DNA of 64,000 nucleotides from Stratiolaelaps scimitus (Eukaryota; Arthropoda; Arachnida; Mesostigmata; Laelapidae): positions 992,001 to 1,056,000 of the forward strand of contig JABWDB010000035.1 of the NCBI GenBank assembly GCA_019614645.1, read 5' to 3'. How positions within the stretch are numbered: the stretch's first letter is position 1; every line of letters begins with the position of its first letter. The position numbers and the translations under genes were made by a program. This document shows, piece after piece, positions 23,438 to 35,570 of this stretch. The notes below the pieces were generated by a model. It was not told the DNA's origin. It ran no database searches and saw only the letters and a program-made list of their open reading frames with translations.

Positions 23438-23841
23438 GTCAACCGTTTGTGGACTAGTCTAGATGGGAATTTTCGACCATTGAATTTTAACAAAAATAGT
23501 CAAACGTCAGCAGTTCCTTTGAAAAACGACGATGTCTCATCAAATTCAACGTTCTGGAAGATCGCAGCGTTGGCCTAATTCACCCATATCCCGTGCGCTT
23601 GTTGGGCCAAGGAGGTCCTCTCCCCAAGAAGTGTAATGATGTGCGGCGTTTCAAGGCAGGAGAGACTACCGAAAGCTCCGGAGACTGCCGAAATGCAACT
23701 TGAGCTGATAGGAGCGGTGCTCGAGAACGGCAAAAAACAGCGAAGACAAAAAAGCAATGGACAAATTCAAGGTTTCCTTGAAGCACTGGCTCCCTTGATC
23801 TCGCCTCCGAGCCGCAGATAACAGTCATTCTCCATAGTTCA

Positions 23842-24033
23842 ATGCATCGTCGATGCGGATGTTTGCGTGAGAAGGAGTCTGGTGCAACGCGCAAATTGAT
23901 GCCGGAGTATGGAAATTTAATTTATTGTGAGCAGAGCTTCCGCTACTATTCTAAGACGAAAGCGACCGTGAAACGTACTCTCATGATTGATGAGACGTGG
24001 GTCCAATGGTACATTCAGCTCGACAGGAACTAG
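23842..24033 (+). pseudogene. Possible mariner transposase fragment (first catalytic Asp)
   Basis: A 63-codon frame ends with TVKRTLMIDETWVQWYIQL. The IDETW(V/I) box is the block around the first catalytic Asp in many mariner transposases. Upstream and downstream I cannot align other mariner motifs, and no inverted repeats are visible. This could be a strongly decayed element or chance similarity. Its orientation is opposite to the mariner at 5 kb, and the two do not overlap in the part of the protein retained. Confidence 0.3.
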
Positions 24034-24340
24034 CGTCGGATCATATTTGTATCCGAGTGACACAGCAGAGTCGGATGTGTGTGTGTGAACAGATACTCGG
24101 CGACACAAGGATCCTGAATGTGGTCATTGATTTCGACGAAATCGCCTTCTGTCGGCTCTTAGCTACCGGAAAACCTCCGAAGGGGTGTGTGAAACTTTTT
24201 GCCAGAGAATCTGGATACGTCTGGCTTCGCTTCAATCAACCTGAACTTTAACATAACCGTGATGTTCTATCCCAAATGAAATCTGAAGAACGGCGCTGTA
24301 TAGATAACAAAATCCCTTGTTCGGGGACGGTTTACAAGAA

Positions 24341-24544
24341 GCTCGGGATTTTGCTGAAGCAAATAGCTACGGCCCTCTCACTGCGAACTTCCTCGAGGGG
24401 GTCTACCATAGGTTGATCCGCGCCACCGGGGACAAGCGCGCTGGCTCATTCCTCCTGCAGCGCCTGTCCCTCGCTGTGCAGAGAGGCAATGCCATCGCCT
24501 TCCTCGGGACATTGTCGTCCTCACCCCCCCCCCCACCCCCATAA
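24341..24544 (+). pseudogene. 3' end of a reverse-transcriptase retroelement (same family as 50.8-52.1 kb)
   Basis: The frame contains GVYHRLIRATGDKRAGSFLL and QRLSLAVQRGNAIAFLGTL, then a Pro run encoded by a C-rich tract, and stop. The C-terminal block GSFLLQRLSLAVQ recurs at about 52015-52060, next to reverse-transcriptase motifs, so both come from one family. From memory, this C-terminus follows an RT and a possible nuclease-like domain in widespread invertebrate repeat proteins. Only the last 60-70 residues survive here, and no upstream RT is visible. Confidence 0.7.
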
Positions 24545-26711
24545 TCCCTAGAAATTCCGACCTATTGTAACGTTTAATATATTATAATAAATTTCCCAAT
24601 AGCTACAAGTTTATGGTAGAAGGTTTAGGTTCTAGATGTTATCAACGAATTATACTTTATTTAGCCATAGCATAGTCTGACATTGTGGGTAATAATAATG
24701 ATATAATGGGGAACACACTAATCTAAGCCAAGTATTTCCCGATGAAATTTGTGAATAAATAATAAAACAAGAGTAATTTGTAATATGTACTCGCTGAGGC
24801 TCGCTGGTATAGCTATGTTATTATGGGAGAAACGTATTCGATCTGCGAGTGAAAAATTTGCAGATACTCGCGTTGAGGTTCGTGTGTGATGTTCGTGTGT
24901 CTAATGTAGCCTCTTGTCACCAGCGCATAAATACTGCAGAAAATACAATCGAATCGTGTTTTCAACGGTATCACTAATTAGAAGGGGGGAGGGGGTATGG
25001 CAGGGGCATATATTTTTGTGTTGAATTTGATATTGTTAATTAATATTTTAAGGGAACTATCTGTTATATCCGTTACCTCATTTAGAAGAAACTGTCTGTT
25101 ATATTCATTAGAGCGGTATTTGTTCATCAGTGGGGTGTCAGCCTGAATGATCACGCCAAATAATTACCCACGACTCTTGCCGCAGCAGTATACGAGCAAG
25201 CGCCAATTAGCGGTGTCGCAATTAAACACGAAGTCTATTTTTTTTTAGCCAAATGCCAGAAAATGCCACTAGTTACCGTTCTGTCCAATTCAGCTGCTGA
25301 ATATCGGCCACTGGGAGTGACGATGACGGGGAACGAATTCAGCAAAAGTGACTCACTCCCCTGGGAACTAACCCACAACCTAAGATTAGTCCAGGAGTGA
25401 TTCTCTTCTAATTTCCCTTTTTCAAAAAAAAAATGCCTGATTAGCCAGCTAGCTTAGGAGACTTGTCAAGTCTTGTGTGGCGTTTGCGTCGTTTGACCAC
25501 TCGACATTATGCTGCCATGCTCATAAACCATGACGCGTATGCATCGCTGCTACCCATTGCGATTGTGCTTTAAAAACTATTTGTTTTCACTCGTTAGGCT
25601 CGTTGACGAAGACGAAAGATCAAGAACAAGACAATCAATACGTACTAGCCAGACGCAAGGACAAGCGACGTCGTCTGACGTGCTAATAGTAATCGCCCCT
25701 TTGAGCGAGACCGATGCAATGCTAGCTGCGAAAGCAAGAAAAAGAAAATATTCGTTTCGTTATCTAAGACAGAAATTCGGCAAACGAGAAAAAAAATGAG
25801 GATACTCAACGTTGGTTGATGAATGGCCAAGCCGGTGTTTATTCAAACTGCCACACTGCCGGTCGTTCATGAAGAGATCTTGATGGGGATATTATCGCAC
25901 AAGTCGTCGCCGCATTTAGACGATGATATGACTTGGTTGGCTTGCGCTTGGCACCCCGGCGATTCGCGGGTTTAGCCATTTCGAAAGTGACTGTAGCAAT
26001 TCCGTCTGCGAATGAATGAGCATGCTCAAATCGCAACATGTGCAACGGCGCGCTTTTGTCGTGAAAAATGGCGTAAAATACGGTTGCTGCGTCTGTTGTA
26101 CTCGGTATTCGCCACTCGCCTGCGGTATCCCTCGCGCGTTGTGGTCGTTGCTAACTTGAAAATAATGGTAAGAGAGATAATGAGTATACTTTCTATAGTA
26201 GGGAGGTGTATTTAGCTGGATGTATTATACTTCATCATATACGTACGCATTCACATGGCGGGGGATTAGGGGGAAGCGTGTTTGTTTTTCGTTTGTTTGT
26301 CTGAAATTTTGCGTGTCTCGGACCTTTTTCAGGTGTAGTTTATCGAATACGATTCGCTGATATATACACTGATATCGATGAATTTAACCGAGGATTTCTC
26401 TTGACTAGGTCCCTGTCAAAATCGAGTCAACAAGTTATTTGAGTCTCCACTAGGGTTCACTACTTCAATATGATGCTGTATCAATCGTTGTACCCTGTAT
26501 AAAAAAAGAAACGGGCACATGGGCGTGTTTGCGAATGTTTATCTGCATTAGAAATCGGCGAAAATCGAGACGCCCACAAGACATCTCATATTCAGTAAGT
26601 TGATTGGGCTTCGCTAGCGGCCGAAGTGTCCCCAGCGTTTCTCTCGTCAACCATCAATCGGTACTTACCCGTACGGCCGCACTACTACAAGGAAGGAAAA
26701 ATCCACCCTTT

Positions 26712-26771
26712 CCTGAGGCCAGCCACAGGCAGGATTCGAACCGCCTACATATCCTCACCACTACCCGCCTC
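26712..26771 (-). mobile_element. SINE-C copy, tRNA-like head
   Basis: The minus strand reads GCGGGTAGTGGTGAGGATAT (A box-like TAGTGGTGAGG), then GGCGGTTCGAATCCTGCC (a near-perfect B box) and TGTGGCTGGCCTCA. Box spacing is shorter than in a standard tRNA, and the D and T arms do not close fully, so I call it SINE or tRNA pseudogene rather than a working tRNA. The TGTGGCTGG...CCTCA part is shared with 3735-3840. Confidence 0.5.
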
Positions 26772-28173
26772 ATGAGTAAACATCATGCCCGAACGTCGTT
26801 AGCTTACGCAGGAAACAACCTCGACATTGATCTGCAACCAGAGGCAGCATGTTTCGCCCACAAGCTCCTTTGCATGTGGCACTCTACTATTATTTCCTAA
26901 CTCTGAAGATAAACCTGTCCTAAGCTCAGTGTCGCCTCAGTATATGTTAGATGTGTCAAAACACAGAAAATATTGAACTTTGATCGGACTAGGGTATTAG
27001 TTAGCCAATTAAAGTTCATTGTGTTCGCTTTCTAGTTGGTCCCAAAGAGCAGTCTGAAGCAGTTCGGCTACGAAGTGAATGAATATCTTCGTTGAATTAG
27101 AGCACTGCCCTCACAGCAATCGAAACAGCAAGATGAAGTTCATAGTTCGGCATGAACGTTGTCGTTACCGCCAGCCCCCATGAGATATTTATCCATCCGT
27201 CTATGGATTTTGGAGTTCGCGTCTAACAACGAGTTGGTTGGCTACACTTGTTAAAAATCATGATTGAACGTTATCACACCTGATGTGTCGCAGGTTAGAA
27301 ATGACACAAATAGTACATTTGTTGAGAGTCAGAATGCACCAACTCAAGGCTCGTCCCGCTTGCTGTCATGTCATCACTAAGATAGATCTTCAGGCTGAAG
27401 GGAATCCTGCTCGCATAATCGTTGCCATTTTGTTTACTAATATTTATTATAGTTGTTGCGAATTTCTGTAGATCTGAGCGTTTAACCGTACCCGTCTTGC
27501 TAATTTGTCTTGCATAGGTCAGCTCGGTATATGTTGATAATCATAATACTGTTTCCATCTGAAGCGGTTGGAACTCCCCGGGGGAATTTTTCCTTCAAAC
27601 AAAAGTACAATAGCTATCAATAGCTAGCTGCTGGCTGTGATACGACACGAGCGCACTATAATATCTGCTAACGTCTTTATTTACCTAAATGTCTATATCC
27701 CCACCAACTCGCTCGGCATAGAACACAAGACAATATATCACAGATAACTACGACAAAGCAACTTCTTTTTTAGACAAACCAACTAGCAATTAGCAATCAT
27801 CCGCCAACACTCATCAGCCGTTTGTGATTTGGGGGATCTAGAAACGAAGGGTACTCTTCTCATCGAATCCAACCTACTACATGCGCGTCGTGTATACTCA
27901 TATGACATTGTAACGCATACGAGAATGCCGACGTTGATCAGCTCAACCAAATGACAAACAACTGATGGTTAAGCACGGCATAAAGTGCAATGCCTACTTT
28001 GACGAAATAGCGTTGAACACGTTCCGTGCAAAATACAAACGTGCCCGTAGAGACGGAGTTGCAGAGTTCATAAGAGAACTTGAGCAACAACGGTGGAAGA
28101 ATGAACGACAATTCTGTTGACGCTTCCTGCTTATAAAATAATAAGAAGCATGCCTGCGTCACGATTTAACCCA

Positions 28174-28193
28174 ATATATATATATATATATAT
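28174..28193. repeat. (TA)n microsatellite
   Basis: Uninterrupted TA run of about 20 bases. Confidence 0.95.
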
Positions 28194-28354
28194 TATTGTT
28201 TCGATGAGTCACGAACAGGCGAACAGCTCTTATTTGAATCTCAAATCAAATAAGAGTCGCTCGCGTTCTCCTAAATGAATACGCGTAGACGGAGCAGTTG
28301 TATGGTCAAGCAATGGGATTCGTATACACGGAGTACGCGTGTACGGGATCTTGT

Positions 28355-28583
28355 CAGATCTCGTACAATCTAAAGGTTTTCGGGCTGACCCACAGCCAAC
28401 ATTTAACGTCCACGGTACAACTGCTTTCGGCATTGCTCCATAACACGGACGATCCCTTTAAATACAAATGTGGCCAACGGTGGGGATCAAACCCGCACAC
28501 CTACGCATGTCCTCCGATTGCAAGGCACACACCAATGCACCACCAAGCCACCCCGCGGCTCAACAGATCTCGTACAATCTAAA
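28355..28583 (-). mobile_element. SINE-A copy 4, full length with 20-bp target duplication
   Basis: The best copy. The 189-bp element (28375-28563) is flanked by identical 20-bp repeats CAGATCTCGTACAATCTAAA (28355-28374 and 28564-28583). In minus orientation it begins with a tRNA-like head: A box TGGCTTGGTGG (28540-28550) and B box GGGTTTGATCC (28484-28494), with tRNA-like spacing. The body runs through ACATTTGTATTTAAAGGGAT, and the tail is GTTAAATGTTGGCTGTGGGT followed by CAGCCCGAAAACC. RNA polymerase III would transcribe it; it has no coding capacity. The perfect duplications imply a relatively recent insertion. Confidence 0.92.
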
Positions 28584-29930
28584 ATAAAGTAACCGTCTCG
28601 TTAGCACATACACACACACACACACAAACCATAGTTGGTTCTTCTACTGACAGGAAAGTAAGACTATAATATAGACAATTACTTAGTATATATTATACAT
28701 AAACACTACGGTTCTGAATTGCTGCTGTATTCAGACAATCTTCAATAAAACACGTAAGATTTTCTGGTCGACTCGACGTTTCCACAAATAGTATTGAGCA
28801 CGCCATCTCACCGCCGTCGTTATTTTTTTTTTATCATGGTATTATGTTACAAAGTCATTCGTCGTCGAACGACGGCAAGGCACAAGCCTTGAACAGTATC
28901 CTCGTTACCCCCTAGAAAAAAAAATGCTATTTCCATGGTTTTGCCGATGCGAGAACGTTATTAGGAGAAAAATACATGCAGGCATAACAGGCACCACGCA
29001 TCTACTAAACGAGATCCCAATTTGATGTATTTTTGTTGTGAGAGAAAATTTCGAAGCGTTCTGGGCGAGCCAGTCTTCCCAAAAGTGTAATTCTAACCTC
29101 CGCCTAAGAGCATATCATTCGAGGTGTACTCGCAACTGCATGGACTCGATCTTAAATTGGGACTTCATATTGCGCGTATCCGCATAGGGACAAAATTCGA
29201 TTTGAGAAGCTCCGTGTCAAGATTTTCGAAATCTACAAATAGCTCGATGCAGTAGACATGTCATCATTTTGTTTTTTTGTTTATATATGGTTTATATTCT
29301 CTGTTGACGGAACGGACTGTAAACGAGATAGCTAAGAGATTCAGCTCATTAGCCATCAAGGCAAACAAGGTTACGTCATATTTCGGGCATCATATACATA
29401 TATATATATATATATACAGGACTATGATGAAATTATGCATAAATAAGTGCGAGCATCAAGTCACAGAGATATATTGTCACGATGATGACAAAATCGATAA
29501 ATTCACTTCAATGCAGCTCAGCCGCCGCTCAAATTGATGTGCATACTTAAGGCACACTGTATACAAATATTGTTGTTGTCGTTGTTGTCAGCTGGCTGGC
29601 AAATATCGGCTAGCTCCACCCGCTCAGCTAAGCATCCAGTTGATGAAAGCCAAACTTCCGGATGGCTTCTTCTCACTTAGCCGGCCGGCTACAAACGGAA
29701 ATAGCAACGTAAGCGTCGATACCCGGAGACATCTATTAGTAGCACACTCATCATGACCCTCAACGATTTATCGACGCACATCCACGCATCTGCCGTTGAC
29801 TACTGGGATATGACTACAACACATACAATCACACACAGCAACGCAAACGAATTTGTGGAGCGGTCCACGTTCTCGTATCCTGTGTGCTTCGCTATGGATA
29901 ACGAGAAGAAGAGAGTGATTGTAGTGGTAT
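28584..29930. other. Gene-free stretch
   Basis: Contains (CA)n at 28609-28626 and (TA)n at 29399-29416. The frame at 29753-29992 runs into the left arm of the palindrome and is unassigned. Confidence 0.5.
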
Positions 29931-30032
29931 ACGGAGACGCTCCGATATCGCGACCAACTATTATTAGAAATCATATATATATATATATATGATTTCTAAT
30001 AATAGTTGGCCGCGATATCGGCGCGTCTCCGT
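29931..30032. repeat. 102-bp near-perfect palindrome centred on (TA)n
   Basis: Each arm is about 51 bp. The left arm begins ACGGAGACGCTCCGATATCG and contains CCAACTATTATTAGAAATCA; the right arm is its reverse complement with only two differences (T versus G and A versus G on comparing the arms). The centre is (AT)n. In RNA one difference would be a G-U wobble. Similarity ends sharply at 29931 and 30032. It could be a foldback or MITE-like element, a hairpin RNA precursor, or a replication-generated inverted duplication. No flanking target duplication is clear. Confidence 0.9.
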
Positions 30033-33000
30033 GCAACGTTTTTATTTGTAAATGATGCTCTCTGTGCCACTGCGAACACAATTGAAATGAACGTGACATT
30101 ATGCGTATAAAAGTGATTTGTACAGAAGGCTCCATGAGATCTGGGCGGTGATCAAAATGTACGCAGATCGCGAGTCTGCCTGTCGAACAGACGAATTTTG
30201 CTGATGTTTTGCTTATTCCATCTGCAACGGGCGAGCAGTTGATTCATAGGGGTCATTTATTTGACATGTTTGTAATGCATATATATTTACGATACAGTTT
30301 GCGCGTCTATATATTTATTGGCAACTAACACACACAATACAGTTGTAGATTGAAACTGCCCCCGGTCAACGATGATGAAGAGGTGGCATCCTGTACATAT
30401 CGAGAAGGAGCCCACTGCCGAAACTCGGAGCGGAAAGAACGTCCATTCATCTACGGGATTAACTTATTTGTACAAGCGGATGAATTTCTCGTTTAGAGGT
30501 CGCCACATATATACTTCGGAAGGCGGTCGAGACGGAATATTTCCGAATAGCTTGAAGCATATTATTATTAATGTAGGTTCGGAATTCATAAACGTGATTG
30601 GTGATTTTAAATCAAACAATACTGACGGAGTGGAATGCAGATGATGACCCGCGGATGCTCGTGTGTTAACGGTACACACTATTGATCCTAGAATAAGTAC
30701 TATGTCGATGAGCTAAACTGTATGGAGCAGATATATCAGATATATCAGAATATGCTATGTCTGATCGCTTCGAGCACCTGTTTTTTTAAGTGGCAATAAA
30801 AAAACAGTGAAAAACGCCTGACTCGGACGAATTTCAGAACCGAGTAAGATGTGCTAGCCATAGTATTGAAATTCTCTCCTCTCTGCAGCCTTGAGTTGAT
30901 CTCATCAATTTACAGGTAGCCGTAAATGTTACATGAAATCCATCTCGGATAATAGAGAATTATACAATACAATATACAATACAAGGTTTGGTTTATTAAC
31001 GGAACTGCAGTCTTATCACAACGCTTAAGTTCTCGTAAAAATAATAGCGAAAAAGTGTCGTCTCATGGATTATTTCAAATGCTACCGATTTCTGGAAACG
31101 GCATTATTTACATCAATGTTTTGATTATCATAAAAGTAACAGTATACAAGGGGCAACGCCCACACAAATTATATTCAGTCTATGCATTAATCGCAATTAT
31201 AAATAAACAGACTTTCTCTGTTTCGTTTCATTATAGTATACTCCAAAGGACACCTCTAAATTATTTACAAACAATCTTCCTGACCTCCCGCGCAAACACC
31301 TTTGATGATGTAAGGGTTCTAATTTCGCGAGGTAGTGAGCCCCAGACTGCAGGCAAGCGGTGCGCAAGAGCATGGCGGCTGAGTTCTCTTATGACAAATG
31401 GTGTTTCGAAGGTTGTTGGCCGACGGTTAGACCATTATGAAATAACCTTTCCTGTGGTATGACACATCACATGTACAATTTCAATATCACAATACTATAA
31501 AGTGCTCCCGGACTTTTACAATCGTATTGTCATAGTTATTCACGCACAATCTCGATATTAGCTCCTCGAGACTCGAATGAGAATTTCTTCAGCTTATATT
31601 TCAATTGATTAATTCACAAGCATGGCACCCTACGGGCGACTGAAGATGTCACAAGGAAATTGTATATTCCTAGAAAGATAAGATGGCTCACGTATACACA
31701 ACACGGGTCCATTATTGAGATAACATTATATGTATTAATAAAATAAGAAATTATTAAGCTAGTGAAGGGACCTGGTGTAAGCAGGAGGTATTTTTTTGGA
31801 AATTGTTGTCTTGTGTGAAGCTCAGATTCGCTACAGGGGACTTTCATATCAAATGTAACAGAATTAAAAATTCCACGTGTTCCAGTCTGACCTTAGAACG
31901 CTCGGCCATAGTACTGGGTCAATTTATTGAATAATGACGCTTTTTGCGTGTCAATACAACGTCGAACATTATTTATTTAATGATGAGTCGCTTACACAAC
32001 AACTGAAAATTAAGTCAAGTGGAATTCAAGTTGTTTCGCGCAACACTGATCAAAAAATGATGCAGTCACAATGTGTTAATAAGGGCATTGAGTTGAGCCC
32101 GACCCAAGGACGATCAAGTCAACATTTGCAGATACAAAGATCTTTCAAGCAGTCGACGAAAAATCAGTCAAAAGTCTAGAATCAGATATCGTGGACGGTA
32201 GAACCACTTATCTCTGTATTCTATGTACACACACACGCACCGAGACAGACATATATATGTGCTGTCGAACGACAGCGTCCTCGCCGACGTCACGAGGACC
32301 TGTAAATTGATTATTGACGTTGATTGACTAGTGTGATGATTTCGCCTGGTACACCGTCCCTCCAGTGCCATAGCAATAATAATGAAGTGAACATTAAACG
32401 TTTAAAAAGCACACACAATCCCCGCGTGTGCACACTCTTGTAGATATTGTGTGTGTGTGTGTGTTTTTTTTTACATTTTTATATATTGCCCATTCAATTT
32501 TATAGCGATGCTGTACAGCTTTTCGATATGTAAGTGAATGTGAAATGCTACACATGTGCCGTGTACACCCCAAAGGTGGCCACAATAGAAACGATTCAAC
32601 TTGTTATGGATATCGAACCGTGAAGGTGGCTCAATACGTTGCAATTGGCTATAATTCATTCACTCTTGATGCCGCGGAGACAACAATCGAAATTTGTGGC
32701 TGCGGTATCACTTGGACAACGTTGAGCCTTTTGGTAACTCGCAGATACATTTGGCCTATGAACATTGCTGGAGTAGACACGTTAGTCAGCTAAGTACCTC
32801 AGCCCTAATGAAGGTAATGGTGATGCTTTAGCATGAGTCAACATGGACTCCCTTGGCGCTCTAAGTCGTACATGAATTAATCCCATTTGTTCGCCTGGCA
32901 AAGTTAACCGTTCAAGACGTATCCGTGCGACACGACAGAAGCGTATCGGCGACGCTGATGCTGGGAGTCACTGGAATTACGTGCACAATAATTTCGCCGC

Positions 33001-34740
33001 ATTCGCCGTCTAGACTCGCTACTGCCCCTTGGCAGCAACGCTGCCAAGGGGCCTTTGCCCGGCATCGTCGTCACTGTCTCGCGACGCCGATCCGCCACAC
33101 CGGCATAATTGTATTGTACATCGATTGCATCGACATCTCTGCTTATTGTGCTCGTGGAACCTATAGATTCATGCCACTGCATGGACACATGGCGGAATCC
33201 ACAAATCGCGAAGGCAGTCATGATAGTTCGGACTCAGTCGACTCATTGAGCTCCTTTCAGATTGTTCCCATCTCGCTGGTTCGTTGTATTGTACGATCGC
33301 CTGCGATCGTTATAAATAATACGCTTTTGATTACACAACACTGCTTACGGTGGCGTATACCAGAAACGGAGCGCACGACTTCTGTTGTGGCCTGTACCGG
33401 TTTGATTGCATAACCGATCGTGTTGCTTTATAAATAAACCGAGTCCCCTATGTGAGGCCTTTCTGTGTTTGAAGGACAGATGTATGTGTGTCCGCTGTGT
33501 GTTTACTGTGACATAATCTTCACGCGAACCGAAACACAACACGCAGTGAAAATTTAGACCAATTGTACAGAACTCGTCCAGATGTTCCACCAGATGACCA
33601 TCTATGGTAGCGAACGTTATCTTATCATATCGTAAGGGTATTTCTGTATCTGGCGACATCTACTTCCTGCGCACACTTATTGCAGAACTCCCGACATCGG
33701 TTGAAAGACAGCTTCAACAAGCGTTGCTATCTTCTTGGATTTCTCGTGGATGGGTTCTGAATAGATATTCTTGAAAAAAGTGACCTTGTCCAAAAAAAAA
33801 GCCTGTAAAGCTATCTTGCTTCCTAACGGCTTCGTTGTACTCTTAGAGGCCTACAACTAAGTATAAGACAACTTATGAATATCAACTCCCTTTGCTCATG
33901 TACAATAAATATTATGTTCGACAAATATCACTAATGAATTTTATGAACATACCGCACCTCTATGTATGCTCGATTTCGACTGCAAGTTTAAGCTGAGACA
34001 GTTTGACCTGCGCGGAATCTATCTCATCATAACTGACGATTCATTCGAAGAGTTCATCTACTTGAAGACGTCGCTGTGCGGTGCAAGTTGATTGGAAACT
34101 CTTTTTCTGCAAGTTTCTATATAATAAGTCTCTATGAAGCAGTGGGCACGTTTATATTACAAATACGGCATCCAGCATTCTCTCTCTCTTTCTCTCCCTC
34201 ATCGAATTCTTCCAGGGGAGTCGCTCTGTAACTGACTAATTTAATTACGCGTAGTCAGAGCCAAGGTCAACAAACCGGGTAAATTCGCACCAAATGTGCA
34301 CTACTTTAATCCGATTCTCTTTATCGAAGAGTAGTAAAAACTCTTTGGCATCGTCTGTACACTCGTGACCATCGATCGACAGCGCGGCCCTATCATTTGT
34401 GCGATCAATAGCCATATCTAAGGCATTATATCGATTTTGACAGAAGCGTGTCCATGAATGATCTTAGTGAGTCAGCGAGCTCTGAACGACCGCTCGAAAC
34501 AACGGGGACCCGTGGACATTACCCGCAATGTATATCGTTTAAGGTATCTGCTCTTCTTCACCGACGATGAATTTCATATTGTGTCCGCCCCCCAGCCGTT
34601 TTTCGATGTCCGCCATTATGAGTGATTTCACGTGCTGATGGTGAATATGTTACTCAATAGTATCTGTGATAAATCGAATTCAATAGCTTCGCAGCATAAC
34701 AGCTCTCCACAGCGGGCAGAGAGCAATGATGCGCATTCGA
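30033..34740. other. Stretch without a recognised gene
   Basis: Contains a duplicated AGATATATC unit near 30730, (GT)n at about 32448-32463 and a perfect 13-bp hairpin at 33024-33052. The longest frame (32925-33413, +, 162 codons) overlaps the hairpin, has an antisense frame over the same GC-richer DNA, and shows no family motif. Confidence 0.5.
33024..33052. repeat. Perfect 13-bp hairpin, 3-base loop
   Basis: GCCCCTTGGCAGC, AAC, GCTGCCAAGGGGC. It is a very stable GC-rich inverted repeat with no adjacent T tract, so it does not resemble a transcription terminator. Confidence 0.85.
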
Positions 34741-35570
34741 ACATTGGAGCTCTCACAGCCGGCGAAAAGCTCCAGCTCCTCTCCCCGACTCAGCGTGCTG
34801 CCTGAGCCTCACCGACCACGGCACATATCGCAGAGATAAGGGCCATTGCCACCACCATCCGTAAAGCGAGTGGCTGCAACAGCGTCTCGTTCTGTTTCGT
34901 TTCGTGGTCTTCTGCTGGGCTGCAGTTCGCTGCCGGCGGTATCTTCTGGATCCCACTTCTGATGCCTTCGACCGATTGTTCGTCTTCTGGAGAAGTACTC
35001 CTTTTTTTCTGCTGGCTCGGCCCGCTCTGAGCGCAGCGCTCACCGCTAGCGTGGCCACCTCCTCCCCTCATCGACGCGACCAGCGACACCAGCTGGCCGT
35101 GGCGGCCGACCGTGGCGCGCTCCGCCGTTCAATTCTACTGTTGATCCTTCTGCTGTGGCTTCCGTTGCTGTTGCAGAAGCAGCTGGTGGCGGTGGCGGTG
35201 GTGGGGTGGCCGTCCCTTGTCGCTGTGGCAAGGTTCCTCTAACGCTCGGTCCGTGGCGACGTGTACGGGCGTCGTCGTCGTGCTTTTTGCGACTAGCTCG
35301 CCAGCCAGCTAGAGTCGCTGCCCTCTCATCGACGGCGGCATTGGCGCCCTCTCTGGCGCGCGTGGAGCGGCAAAGTGGTCGACATTCTGATCTGCTCCCG
35401 CTACGCTGTGCGTTCGCGCGCGACACTCTGGCTCCCTCTGGCGGGCCGCAGAAGCGGCGTCAGTAGCAGGCGATGCGAGCGGCCAGGGAAATTGTCGAGG
35501 AAAGGATCGTTTCGAGGAGCTGGGCCACCAGCCAGCCAGCCAGCGAAACAGGCAAACAACAACTAACATC
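34741..35570. other. GC- and CpG-rich island, possible promoter / first exon region
   Basis: Base composition shifts sharply to GC-rich, with many CG dinucleotides and GCC/GGC triplets, including a run encoding poly-Gly or poly-Pro near 35190. Open frames occur on both strands, as expected from low stop-codon density rather than real coding. Such islands in AT-rich arthropod sequence often mark 5' ends of genes. No TATA box or initiator is convincing. Confidence 0.4.
34794..34858 (-). CDS. Candidate signal-peptide exon, unassigned gene
   Basis: An ATG at 34858 opens MVVAMALISAICAVVGEAQA, a hydrophobic stretch ending in Ala-X-Ala, like a secretion signal with a cleavage site. The frame then stops after AAR. 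A splice-donor-like GGTGAGG lies within it (exon end at 34813 if used). It sits at the edge of the GC-rich island, where a first coding exon would be expected. No downstream exon is recognised. It may be chance. Confidence 0.2.

Larger units (their letters stand above)
24545..28354. other. Stretch without a recognised gene
   Basis: Contains the SINE-C copy (26712-26771) and (TA)n at 28174-28193. A minus-strand frame (25839-25980) begins MAKPANRRGAKRKPTKSYHR, a basic start-like sequence, and a plus frame (25530-25799) ends with a Lys/Arg-rich tail. Neither is assignable and neither shows conserved domain motifs. Confidence 0.45.

Noticed and set aside
35155..35466. Gly-rich and Pro-rich frames in the 35-kb island as real proteins
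   Set aside because: Both strands are open and encode low-complexity runs from GGC/GCC triplets; no domain follows.
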